The notes beneath the pieces are model-generated. The model had not been told where the DNA came from. It saw nothing but the letters and a program-made list of their open reading frames with translations, and did not search any database. The position numbers and the translations under genes are program-made. This document shows positions 1 to 8,994 of a stretch of 64,000 nt of DNA, piece after piece (positions within the stretch are counted from its first letter, which is position 1; each line of letters opens with the position of its first letter). This stretch comes from Paludibacteraceae bacterium (lineage in GTDB: Bacteria > Bacteroidota > Bacteroidia > Bacteroidales > Paludibacteraceae), in NCBI GenBank assembly GCA_017384225.1, contig JAFNUD010000009.1, positions 62,001 through 126,000 of the forward strand. The letters are read 5' to 3'.

Positions 1-1671
1 CTCTAATTTTGCCACTAATTCTGTTTGTAATGTTTCTGCTGCTTCAGGATGCTCTTCCATTACTTCGTCTGCATTCACATATTTAGGTTGGAATTCGGAT
101 AGTGGCATTATTTGATCTTCTGGCAGATATTGCAGAGCACAACTGCCTCCAAACATCTGATTAAGATCTTCACCATTCATCTCAATCGTCATAGCGCGGT
201 CTATCACCTTACGAGAGAATTGGTGAGTAGTATCATCCATATTCACAGTACCAATGATAAATACATTATCTGGTAAAGTAAGACCGACCTTTGCTAGAGA
301 TGGATTTTTATAAATATGGTATGGAATATTTATATTCAGTTCTGGACAGAGATATTTAGCTACATATCCATTACCAGCTTCAGCATTTCTTATGGAAGCA
401 AATGCTTCTGGTCCAACCAACACTCCCGTTGTTATACCATTCTCACCTTTCTTACGTGTTTCTAACACACTCAAGAACTCAGCAAAATATTGCTCTACTG
501 GAGCAAGGTTCATTTCATCCAGACAAACAAAGAATGGCACATTAGGAAACATCATTGCCTTGACCAGGAACTTCACAAACTTTGTATATTGATATTGTCC
601 TGCAATATTGCTATAATAACCCAAAATCTCAGTACTATCATGCCAGTTTGGTTTTACCTCTACCATTAGATAGTTACCTGGTGTTGTTGCATCTTCATCC
701 TGCAGTTCTGGTGGACAACTCTTAAATGCTAACTCACGAACAATACGGCTCTTACCCGTTCCCGATATACCGGCCAATAACATAAATGGCTTGGTACGAA
801 GGGCGGCGAGGTAGGAGAAGTGGGATGATTTCGTAAGTAAAATATTAGACCTTTTAGACGTTGAGTGGATGTATTTAGTCAAATTAGGATATTCGTCCTT
901 GATTAGCTCTACACTTGACGAGTTTAGAACATCTAATAAACCATTTTCAAAGTTTCCAATATAATAGGAATAAGCGTCATCGGAGTCTAAACATGCTGCA
1001 CTAATCTTCTCTCTGTTATCGTATAGATATCTTAAAACAGACGCAGGATATATACCAGATAAAACATATGTATTAGCATTCCCAACCTTAGTTAACAAAT
1101 TGGCTGCTGACAATGCTCCAATAATAATATCAAACCTGGTTTTTGAGAAATCACTTTTATTATATTTTTGAGCTATATATTCACTTAATAATTCGGTCGT
1201 TATATAAGAATACTTATTGAAAAACTCTGCAACATCTACTAATAAATTTCCTCTATACACACCGTCAACAAAGACGCCCTGCTTTGACATATAAAGTAAA
1301 GCATATTCTTTTAGTAGAATATCACCATCCTTCAGGGCTCTTCCCAATGGAGTTAATTCAAAACAAGTTGTTCCATCAGTCTTCAATAACCCCATTTTTT
1401 TACAATATGTAACATATGCAGGGCTTTGCTTATTACCTGTTTTGGTTGTAACTTCATTATTCAAAGACTTTATTGTATATTCTGTAGCATTGCCCGAATA
1501 TACTGGATATGTGTATCTTTGAAATGCATCACCTAGTGCAATTGCAAGATCATCGATAATTCCTTTTGAAAAAACTTCTTTATCAAACTTATCTATAGCT
1601 TCAACAAAGCATGTTTTAATTTTATCTGTGATGTTTATTAGTCCATCAACAGTTCCAACTTGTATAGGCAT
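1..1671 (-). CDS. McrB-like AAA+ restriction motor, second paralogue (3'-truncated by window edge)
   Basis: The frame runs from ATG at 1671 through position 1 with no stop, so only the first 557 residues are visible. Residues 1-295 are a divergent N-terminal region that I do not recognise. The AAA+ core follows, with Walker A GISGTGKS near residue 301, a Walker B reading FFVCLDEMN, and the McrB-type sensor region GTVNMDDTTH. McrB proteins are NTP-driven motors that activate a nuclease partner. The motor is almost identical to that of the gene at 3098-5149, down to long near-identical nucleotide stretches, while the N-terminus differs, as expected if the N-terminus recognises a different target or partner. 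It starts 2 bp after the stop of the methyltransferase at 1674-3002. A McrC/LlaJI-type nuclease would be expected beyond the left edge (inference). Confidence 0.88.
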   Translation of the reverse strand, partial: MPIQVGTVDGLINITDKIKTCFVEAIDKFDKEVFSKGIIDDLAIALGDAFQRYTYPVYSGNATEYTIKSLNNEVTTKTGNKQSPAYVTYCKKMGLLKTDGTTCFELTPLGRALKDGDILLKEYALLYMSKQGVFVDGVYRGNLLVDVAEFFNKYSYITTELLSEYIAQKYNKSDFSKTRFDIIIGALSAANLLTKVGNANTYVLSGIYPASVLRYLYDNREKISAACLDSDDAYSYYIGNFENGLLDVLNSSSVELIKDEYPNLTKYIHSTSKRSNILLTKSSHFSYLAALRTKPFMLLAGISGTGKSRIVRELAFKSCPPELQDEDATTPGNYLMVEVKPNWHDSTEILGYYSNIAGQYQYTKFVKFLVKAMMFPNVPFFVCLDEMNLAPVEQYFAEFLSVLETRKKGENGITTGVLVGPEAFASIRNAEAGNGYVAKYLCPELNINIPYHIYKNPSLAKVGLTLPDNVFIIGTVNMDDTTHQFSRKVIDRAMTIEMNGEDLNQMFGGSCALQYLPEDQIMPLSEFQPKYVNADEVMEEHPEAAETLQTELVAKLE

Positions 1672-1673
1672 AA

Positions 1674-3002
1674 TTATAAGTATTTAAGTAGTGAATTTAT
1701 AATTGCTTTTAAAACAGGAACAACAATAGAATTACCTGCATGACGATATGCAATACTATCATTTACGACTATGTTAAATGTGTCGTCAAATCCCATTAAA
1801 CGCATACATTCTCTAGGAGTCATTTTGCGTCCAACAGCATCCTCTAGCCCACAGCCAAAATCGAATTTACCGATATATATTCGGCCGTTATCATAGTGCT
1901 CTTCGCGAGGACGTTCTACCCTAAAGTCACCAATCCAGTTATCTTGTTGGTTAGCAGTTTGACATCCTATCACATCTTGATTTACACGTGATCGACGTAG
2001 ATTTTTATCCGGATTTGTGATCCATTCAAAACCTTTTTTGCCAAGATAATAGATATTATCAACAGGAGAAGATTCTAAATACTCTGTACTTTTATGAGTT
2101 AGTTCCTGTTTCTCTGGGAATTGATATGCAGTTTTGTAGATATCCTCTCTAAAACCAATTAAAAATAATCGAGTACGTAGTTGTGGATGGTTATAATCCT
2201 TTGCGTCTAATATGGAATATTCAATATGATACCCTAATGATTTCCAAACATCCAACATTACCTTCCATGTTTTTCCTCCATCATTACGCGTAACATTTTG
2301 AACATTTTCGTATATAAAAATTTTAGGTTGAGATTCTTTGATAATACGTGCATAGTCATAAAACAATGTACCTCTTACATCTTCTAATCCTAATTTTTTT
2401 CCGTAATTTGAGAAACTTTGACATGGGCTTCCACCAATCATAATATCAATATCTCCCTCATAAGGAGTAGCGTCTAAAAATCTTATATCCTCATGCCATT
2501 GATCTTCGGTTACATTATAATTAGCAAAATAGGCGTCCTTTACATAATTATGCTCTCCCATCTCATTATATCTAGCATTAACATATTCCTCACGTTCGCT
2601 CATTGACATGTTAGGGGTTAATTGTATAATTTGATCTTGGGTTAATGTCAATTTGTGTTTTACGGGGCTTTTTCTACCAGTCTTATTGTAAGTTAAAACA
2701 ATAGCACTATTGCTATCGCATTTACTTCTATCTCTGGTAAGAATTGAAACCAATAATTCTATTTCTATTTGACGAAATTGAACTCCAACACCAACCTTAT
2801 TAATGTAGTCTGTACAGTAATTCAAAATCTGCTCTGCAGTAAATCCATTTGTTAATGTAAATAAATCACTATATTTCAGTGGCAATTCGCGTTCTCCGCA
2901 ATCGCATGCAAATAATATTTCGTGTTTAATATTTAGTTGCTTAAGTGCATGTTCAAATGCACCAATACCACTAAACAATGTTCCTATCTTTATTGGTTTC
3001 AT
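1674..3002 (-). CDS. DNA (cytosine-C5) methyltransferase, second in operon
   Basis: A 442-residue C5-methyltransferase. Motif I (TLFSGIGAFE, residues 8-17) binds SAM. Motif IV is GGSPCQS with catalytic Cys194. ENVQN (motif VI), QLRTRLFLIG (motif VIII), a late motif IX region (RKMTPREC) and HAGNSIVVPV (motif X) are all present, so the enzyme should be active. The spacing between motifs I and IV is about 175 residues instead of the usual 65-80, so roughly 100 extra residues sit in the catalytic domain. The gene lies between two McrB-like genes, 95 bp after one and 2 bp before the other. In LlaJI and BsuMI, two C5 methyltransferases protect the two strands of an asymmetric site; this gene and the one at 8984-10210 could split the work the same way (inference). 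Confidence 0.93.
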   Translation of the reverse strand: MKPIKIGTLFSGIGAFEHALKQLNIKHEILFACDCGERELPLKYSDLFTLTNGFTAEQILNYCTDYINKVGVGVQFRQIEIELLVSILTRDRSKCDSNSAIVLTYNKTGRKSPVKHKLTLTQDQIIQLTPNMSMSEREEYVNARYNEMGEHNYVKDAYFANYNVTEDQWHEDIRFLDATPYEGDIDIMIGGSPCQSFSNYGKKLGLEDVRGTLFYDYARIIKESQPKIFIYENVQNVTRNDGGKTWKVMLDVWKSLGYHIEYSILDAKDYNHPQLRTRLFLIGFREDIYKTAYQFPEKQELTHKSTEYLESSPVDNIYYLGKKGFEWITNPDKNLRRSRVNQDVIGCQTANQQDNWIGDFRVERPREEHYDNGRIYIGKFDFGCGLEDAVGRKMTPRECMRLMGFDDTFNIVVNDSIAYRHAGNSIVVPVLKAIINSLLKYL

Positions 3003-3097
3003 ATTACTCGTTTCTACGTATTAGTCATTAATTAAACTTATTTACAGCTTCTTCACAACAACATGTTATCTATTGGATGCTACTAAATAACATTCAT

Positions 3098-5149
3098 TTA
3101 AGGCCAGAATCTGGTAAATCCGGAGTCTAAGCGGTTATTCATTTCTTCCAGTTTCTTATATGACTCACTATTCTCGTCAAATAGTTCCATCATCATCTCC
3201 AATCGATTCTTGTTCTGTTTGTCAACTACAAACATATCCTCATCACCTTCAATACGAGGGAGAATTTTCATTAAGGTAATTTGATCTACTGCTTGTGCAA
3301 TTGCCGCATCGATAGTCAATCCTTCAGAAAGCAATACTCCAGCATACACACACATCTCATTCAATACGCGATAGCTAACCTGGAATGGTGTGTTTTTGAG
3401 ACAAATATTTATAGCATCCAGCTTATTGACCAATCCTTGTTTCAAGGTATCAGCTTGATCCAGCTTAAGTTCCTTCAACATTTCATCTGCGCATACATGA
3501 ACTGCCTTGAAACTCTCCAAAGGCCATACACCTTCATCTAAATAGCAAAGATCTCCGCTACGACCAAACATGTTAGCCAACTTGTCACCATTCATCTCAA
3601 TCGTCATAGCGCGGTCTATCACCTTACGAGAGAATTGGTGAGTAGTGTCATCCATGTTCACAGTACCGATGATAAACACATTGTCTGGTAAAGTAAGATC
3701 ACCTTCGGTCCAACCTTCCAGTTCTCTCATTCGTTGTGCTTCTACCAAAGTACCAGTAACTATTGCATTATCATTCTTTTTGCGAGTCTCAATCACACTT
3801 AAGAACTCTGCAAAGTATTGCTCTACTGGGGCAAGGTTCATCTCGTCCAAACAAACAAAGAAAGGCACTTTTGGATATTTCTTTGCTTTTACCAGGAAAT
3901 GGATAAATTTGGTAAACTGGTATTTTTTAGATATATTGCTGTAATAACCTAATATCTCAGTACTATCATGCCAGTTTGGCTTGACTTCGATCATCAAGTA
4001 GTTGCCAGGAGTTGTCTTGTCAGCTTGCAAATCGTCTATATTAGGACAGCTCTTAAATGCTAACTCGCGCACTAATCGACTCTTACCTGTACCGCTGATA
4101 CCAGCTAGCAACATAAACGGCTTTGTACGAAGAGCACGAAGATAATTGGTATATTTTTCTTCACTAGGAACTTGGAGAATTGGAAATGCAATATCACTGA
4201 TTTTTTCTCTAAGGAAATTTCCTAATTTTATACCCTTTTGTATCTCTATGTGTAATGTATCTGATGCGAGGGCCTCTTTTGCTATTCTTCCATATAAATT
4301 CCCTATCTGCTTGGCATAAAGAATACCAAACAAATGTAAAGCCATATTTTTTTCTAGACCAGAAGCACGTAAATTAAGTACTATCTGTTTCAACTCATCT
4401 AGTGTAAACTCTCTAGAATCATCCTTTGTGATATAATTTGCAATAGGATATTCTAAACAAGAATCGGTAGAAATTGTTTTGCTTGTTGCTAGATCTTGTC
4501 TATCTGGATGTCCAGGATAAGCTTCGTACAAAAATTTACTAAATAATTGCAATGACCAATCATTGAACACAGAATATTTCTTTTTAACTTCCGCAAGAAG
4601 CATTCTTTTTTCTTCTTCAGTGTCAACATCAGTTTCTACACCAAAACCATCTAGAAAAAAATCTAGATGCTCATCCTTGAAAATATTAATATACTTTGTA
4701 GGATAATATACCGAAAGAATCTTTCCTTTGAAAGTTAAACTTAGTGGGTTATCAATAATGGATTGGATATTATCTTGGCCTCCCGCGTCTAACAAGCTTA
4801 GGATATTTTGACGAACATCATTATATGCAACATTATAGTCCGCATATTTTTTAAGGTGCAAATATGTCTTTTTCTCTTTGTTGTACCATACTCCAAATTT
4901 AGCAGATGAGCCTCCGCGAAAACTACCAAGACCAGATAAAGTCCATTCTAAGTCGTAGCTAAAATTCAATTTGTCAGTCTTTCCCCATCCAATAACATAC
5001 TCATCTATAGGCATCACTGCTATATACTCAGGTGTGAAGTGTTTAACAAACTCTTCTCGTTTGATATTCAACTCAGCAAGTCTTTCTTTTGCTGCATTGA
5101 CATCAAACTGTTCAATAGCTTTATCAAATAATTCTTTGTTAAATGACAT
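3098..5149 (-). CDS. McrB-like AAA+ restriction motor, first paralogue
   Basis: A 683-residue protein. Residues 1 to about 335 form a unique N-terminal region with aromatic-rich blocks such as GVWYNKEKKTYLHLKKY near residue 86; I cannot assign a named domain. The AAA+ motor has Walker A GISGTGKS (350-357), Walker B FFVCLDEMN (430-438) and GTVNMDDTTH (about 495-504), the McrB version of the sensor motif. A C-terminal lid region follows. The family couples NTP hydrolysis to DNA translocation and nuclease activation. The gene starts 131 bp after the caspase-like gene, the largest gap in the operon. Its motor is near-identical to that of the gene at 1-1671, which suggests recent duplication or gene conversion of the core with different recognition ends. 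Confidence 0.9.
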   Translation of the reverse strand: MSFNKELFDKAIEQFDVNAAKERLAELNIKREEFVKHFTPEYIAVMPIDEYVIGWGKTDKLNFSYDLEWTLSGLGSFRGGSSAKFGVWYNKEKKTYLHLKKYADYNVAYNDVRQNILSLLDAGGQDNIQSIIDNPLSLTFKGKILSVYYPTKYINIFKDEHLDFFLDGFGVETDVDTEEEKRMLLAEVKKKYSVFNDWSLQLFSKFLYEAYPGHPDRQDLATSKTISTDSCLEYPIANYITKDDSREFTLDELKQIVLNLRASGLEKNMALHLFGILYAKQIGNLYGRIAKEALASDTLHIEIQKGIKLGNFLREKISDIAFPILQVPSEEKYTNYLRALRTKPFMLLAGISGTGKSRLVRELAFKSCPNIDDLQADKTTPGNYLMIEVKPNWHDSTEILGYYSNISKKYQFTKFIHFLVKAKKYPKVPFFVCLDEMNLAPVEQYFAEFLSVIETRKKNDNAIVTGTLVEAQRMRELEGWTEGDLTLPDNVFIIGTVNMDDTTHQFSRKVIDRAMTIEMNGDKLANMFGRSGDLCYLDEGVWPLESFKAVHVCADEMLKELKLDQADTLKQGLVNKLDAINICLKNTPFQVSYRVLNEMCVYAGVLLSEGLTIDAAIAQAVDQITLMKILPRIEGDEDMFVVDKQNKNRLEMMMELFDENSESYKKLEEMNNRLDSGFTRFWP

Positions 5150-5280
5150 ATATTTTTCTTGTATCTAACTTCTTAGAGGTGATTTTGTAGTTTGTCCTTC
5201 TTGGTTATTTCCATTTTTGGAAATACCACTCTTGAAGTTGGGTTATAGATGGTTCCGTTTCCTTTTGTGTCACAGAAGTT

Positions 5281-5925
5281 TTATTGTTTTATGATCATAT
5301 CTTTTTGTAAATAAAAAAGTAAATCAGCAATTTTACGATAATTTTCTTTATCCTTATGTTGGATTAGACAGTTGACAATTTCTCTACTGACTTGAAATTT
5401 AAATCTTTCTCGGAATAAAGAATAGTCACTAATCGTTTCCAAAGAAATACTATTACATAAAGCATCAACAAGAGCTTTATTGTAAATATCTATATCGTCT
5501 CTCGAGAAATCTTCTATCGTTGTTTTATGTAGATTTTTCCAATGACGTGCATCATCCAAACTTGTAGGCATTTTGCCAAATCCAATAGCATTGGTTAATT
5601 TGTATTTCTTAATAAATTCTGCAGAGTTACAAGCTAATAAAAAGAGTTGTTTATTAGCCAATAACATTACATTCGCTTTGCCAAATAATTCTGTTTCATC
5701 ACTACCGCTTGCAAACAAACTATCACTTGTTCCATGACCAAGAAATAAAACCGTGTCTGCTTTCTTAACGGCATCATAGATTTCCTCCAAAGTATCATCA
5801 TCACTATCCACATCATATCCTATCTGAACAGCAGATAAGGTGGTACAAATGTGATCACACAAACACTGCAAGAAGTCGGTTGTATGATCTCTTTCCAAAG
5901 AATATATGCATACTATTTTACTCAT
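5281..5925 (-). CDS. compact caspase/CHAT-like putative protease (His-Cys pair)
   Basis: A 214-residue protein with no named family I am sure of. It shows the caspase-fold pattern: a hydrophobic strand ending in VLFLGHGTSD (His64), then a second strand ending in QLFLLACNSAEF (Cys99). The GHG and AC elements are the usual positions of the catalytic dyad in CHAT and metacaspase-like peptidases. There is no signal peptide or membrane segment, so it should be cytoplasmic. The start overlaps the receiver-protein gene by 8 bp, so the two are probably translationally coupled. From context I infer an effector or signal-processing protease controlled by the kinase/receiver pair. Alternatively it may be a non-proteolytic caspase-fold sensor. 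The last 90 residues are helical and unassigned. Confidence 0.6.
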   Translation of the reverse strand: MSKIVCIYSLERDHTTDFLQCLCDHICTTLSAVQIGYDVDSDDDTLEEIYDAVKKADTVLFLGHGTSDSLFASGSDETELFGKANVMLLANKQLFLLACNSAEFIKKYKLTNAIGFGKMPTSLDDARHWKNLHKTTIEDFSRDDIDIYNKALVDALCNSISLETISDYSLFRERFKFQVSREIVNCLIQHKDKENYRKIADLLFYLQKDMIIKQ

Positions 5926-6613
5926 GGTTTACTGTGGTAAGGTATGCGATTGTTTGAGATAGTATTGCATCAATCCACTCTTCTGACCTTGCATCAGAAT
6001 TATTTTCTATAATATCTGCAATTTCTCCAAATGATTTTTCTTGGAATTCAGGATAGCAAGATTGGAAAATAAAATCTTTATTTGAACGCAACAATTTAAT
6101 TAGACGTTGTTCTACAGAATCATTTTGCTCTTTTTGTAAATATTCAATAAGTCTTTCTTGATAGTCTGTTCTATCTATACAGTCAATGATTTGGGCTTTA
6201 ATGAGTTTGTTTATTCCTTCCACTAGCTCATCAATAGTTGCTTCATTATGTTCTTTGCCTACTACATTCGCAATCACCTTATTCCAGTTACCAGAATAAA
6301 TAAAGAATTTCAATTTGGGGCGTATTTCACGCACCATGTGAATTACATTCAATCCTGTAAAATCATCACCACATTCCAAATCGAAATCAGTCAGTGCAAT
6401 ATCAACGCGTTTTTGTTGAATACGTTCCTTTATTTGGTTCTTTAGTTTATCTATATCCAATTCTTCTGAATTGTCTTTCTTTAATTTTGCATCTGCAGTA
6501 CGAATTGGTATAAAATCTAAATCAAAATCATTAGACAATCTAGTTGTTATGCTCTTGATCACTGCAGTCTGTGGCTTATCATCAACCACTAATATACATT
6601 TCTTTTGTTTCAT
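5918..6613 (-). CDS. response-regulator-like receiver protein with novel C-terminal region
   Basis: A 231-residue protein. The N-terminus has the acidic pair of receiver domains (ILVVDDK, Asp11/Asp12). The phospho-acceptor is probably Asp76 in IALTDFDLE. The switch residue is probably Ser107 in FFIYSGN, with a possible conserved lysine at Lys112. A charged insertion (about residues 40-65) separates the first strand-helix unit from the acceptor strand. No DNA-binding output domain is visible; the C-terminal 100 residues are helical and unassigned, so output is probably by protein contact. It lies 5 bp after the kinase gene and overlaps the caspase-like gene by 8 bp, which fits a kinase-receiver-effector relay. 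Defence systems built on two-component relays are known (Detocs), but with a different effector. Confidence 0.8.
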   Translation of the reverse strand: MKQKKCILVVDDKPQTAVIKSITTRLSNDFDLDFIPIRTADAKLKKDNSEELDIDKLKNQIKERIQQKRVDIALTDFDLECGDDFTGLNVIHMVREIRPKLKFFIYSGNWNKVIANVVGKEHNEATIDELVEGINKLIKAQIIDCIDRTDYQERLIEYLQKEQNDSVEQRLIKLLRSNKDFIFQSCYPEFQEKSFGEIADIIENNSDARSEEWIDAILSQTIAYLTTVNHE

Positions 6614-6618
6614 AATTC

Positions 6619-8994
6619 TTATTCAAATGTTAAACGGAAAGTTGCACCAGTATTAAAGTGCAGACCATTTCCTATGAACTGAATATCCCCATTGAGACTA
6701 TCTCTCATACGTTCACGAATTGTACTTAATCCTATGCCAGATCCTCCTCTACGATTAGTGATCCCTTCCTCAAAAATACTCTCAGAAGTGAAAGTGTTCA
6801 AATCTACTCCTTTACCATTGTCAGTAAAGTCAACAATGTACGTTCTGCCATTTCTTGAAAAGTCCACTCGTATTTCTGTTGCACCTGCTTTATTTGAATT
6901 GCTCTTAAGATTATCCAAAACTATAGACAAATCCAAAACAGGAATTTTTTTCTCAAGAGGCTCTACTATGGTTGAATAATATTGTATCTTTAGATCTTTG
7001 TAATTTGCAAAATACTCCTCAATAAATGTTTGAATATCTACCAAATTAGACTGAGCTAATAAAGTTAAGTCAGCTTTTGTAATTAATTTTGATAGTTTAT
7101 TTATTTTTCCTGTATGATATTCCAATTCATCTAAAGATGTTCTTAAATCATGTATATTATTATTCTCCCATTGATTTTTAGCTGTTTTAATCACACTTAT
7201 AGCATCATTTGACGAAATTAATATAACATGCATTAAGTCACGAACCTCTTTTGATGTGTTTTGGGTAGCCTGAAGATATTTGTTTTTTTGAATTTGAGCA
7301 TCTAAGTTCTTTTCTGCTTCTTTACGTTTTTTTTCTTCCTTTTCTCTCTTTTGTTGCTCTTCTTGTGCTTTTTTCTGTGCTGTTTGCGCTTTAATTCGTT
7401 CTTCCTCTGCTTTTTTATCGGCTTCTTCTTTTTGACGACGCAATTCATCCATGTGATTCTCAAATTGAGTAATCTTGTCCATCAAGTATGCATCGCCAGT
7501 TTGATATGCTACTTTGCGAGCATCTTCTATCATCTGCATTTGAATCAATTCTGTTTTAGATACATTAGATACAATGTCAGCCAGCTGAGTATTATAGTAG
7601 AGAATATTAATGTTAGCATCGTTAATAAGACTTTTGATCAATTGCATAAAATCAATCTTGCTACCGAGGATAGAATACAAATGTTCTGCTGATGCTCTAT
7701 CTTTATCTATAAGTTGTAAATTTTCACGTTCTTGTAAGGCTATTTGTTGTGTTTTAAAATATTCTTTTCTTACAAAACCTTCACCCCAAAGGACTCCCAC
7801 TACATAACGCTCTAATCGACGATGTATTAATGTGAAATATTCAATTAATTGTTTTGATGTTTCAGTTTGAATTAACCCTCCATCTCGACTAGATACCTCT
7901 TTGATAGCATTTATATCATCAGTCTCTACATCAACTCTTCCAAATAATTGCCGCGTACCTAGAAAACGCCTATTTCCTTGTTGAGTTCTTTGATTAATTC
8001 CCCAACTATCATCGTTGTAATTACCAAAAGGAAGAATGCGAAAACCATTACGAAACAGAAATATATTTCCGTAGTTCACGGGCTGTATTCCCATTTTGGA
8101 GGAAAAACTATATTTTGCGGCTCTATTTAAATAAAACAAACTGATTTGAGCAGATATAAGTTTAGGGAATCTATTAGGTTCCTCTATCTCGTACATCTTG
8201 TTATCACGATCAAGCAAGATCGTATGAATTATTCCATCTTTTACGAAACTTTCTATTTTTGTGGTTTTGAGTTTAAGAATATCTGCTATAGAGTTTTCGA
8301 TAACTCCATTCACTTTATCATACGAAAACTTGGCATCATTATCTGCCTTAACATACTTTGGAGCTATAATCTCTATTTGAAAATCGTCATCTGTACTAGA
8401 AAATGGATTGATCATTTTTTCTAGTGATTTTCTTATAGCAAGAATTTCTTTTCTACCCCAAATATTATGCAATCCTCTAAATTCCAAAATGGTTCCTGTT
8501 TGATTATTATTAGGAAACTGAGGGATATCATCTAAAGTTTCATGAGGGATATTAATCGTATCAAATTCTTGTTTTTTATTTTGCTCGAAAATATTCCAAT
8601 CTACGTATAAAACCTCTGTATTATTAGTCTCTAAACTTCGAGTGGTTAATGTAAGACAACGTGCCAACCTATCACATGACATACGACCAATACCTTTAGC
8701 TCCGGCATAGTGACGTTTAAACTTACTGCGGTATGAAGAATCTTCTGTGCCATCACTTTTGGCAGAATATGCAACAAATAACCACTTGTTGATTAAATCA
8801 TCTTTTGACATTCCTTTACCATTATCTGCTATTCGCAAATAATCTTCATCAAAAGTGATCTCTACTTTGGTAGCATGTGCATCATAAGAATTCTTGACTA
8901 ATTCCAAAATAGCGACATCGGGACTTGTAATCAAGTCTCGACCAAGAATGTTTTTTAATTCAGCACTAACCCTAAATTGTAAATTATCTTGCAT
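6619..8994 (-). CDS. dual-GHKL protein: Hsp90/MORC-like ATPase fused to a histidine kinase
   Basis: A 791-residue protein with two separate GHKL ATPase modules. The first has an N-box (ELVKNSYDAHATKV, 31-44), a G1 box DNGKG (57-61) and a G2 box GAKGIGR (98-104), the pattern of Hsp90/MutL/MORC ATPases. A linker of mixed folds follows, then a strongly charged coiled coil (about 506-580, Glu/Lys/Gln-rich). After it comes a helical stretch with a possible phospho-acceptor His589 (RDLMHVIL), then a second GHKL module with N-box residues near 695-701, DNGKG (725-729) and GGSGIGLS (750-757), typical of histidine kinases. No transmembrane segment is seen, so it should be a cytosolic sensor. The start overlaps the methyltransferase stop by 11 bp. 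MutL/MORC-type GHKL ATPases are known in predicted restriction islands; the kinase fusion paired with a receiver is the unusual part. Confidence 0.85.
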   Translation of the reverse strand: MQDNLQFRVSAELKNILGRDLITSPDVAILELVKNSYDAHATKVEITFDEDYLRIADNGKGMSKDDLINKWLFVAYSAKSDGTEDSSYRSKFKRHYAGAKGIGRMSCDRLARCLTLTTRSLETNNTEVLYVDWNIFEQNKKQEFDTINIPHETLDDIPQFPNNNQTGTILEFRGLHNIWGRKEILAIRKSLEKMINPFSSTDDDFQIEIIAPKYVKADNDAKFSYDKVNGVIENSIADILKLKTTKIESFVKDGIIHTILLDRDNKMYEIEEPNRFPKLISAQISLFYLNRAAKYSFSSKMGIQPVNYGNIFLFRNGFRILPFGNYNDDSWGINQRTQQGNRRFLGTRQLFGRVDVETDDINAIKEVSSRDGGLIQTETSKQLIEYFTLIHRRLERYVVGVLWGEGFVRKEYFKTQQIALQERENLQLIDKDRASAEHLYSILGSKIDFMQLIKSLINDANINILYYNTQLADIVSNVSKTELIQMQMIEDARKVAYQTGDAYLMDKITQFENHMDELRRQKEEADKKAEEERIKAQTAQKKAQEEQQKREKEEKKRKEAEKNLDAQIQKNKYLQATQNTSKEVRDLMHVILISSNDAISVIKTAKNQWENNNIHDLRTSLDELEYHTGKINKLSKLITKADLTLLAQSNLVDIQTFIEEYFANYKDLKIQYYSTIVEPLEKKIPVLDLSIVLDNLKSNSNKAGATEIRVDFSRNGRTYIVDFTDNGKGVDLNTFTSESIFEEGITNRRGGSGIGLSTIRERMRDSLNGDIQFIGNGLHFNTGATFRLTFE

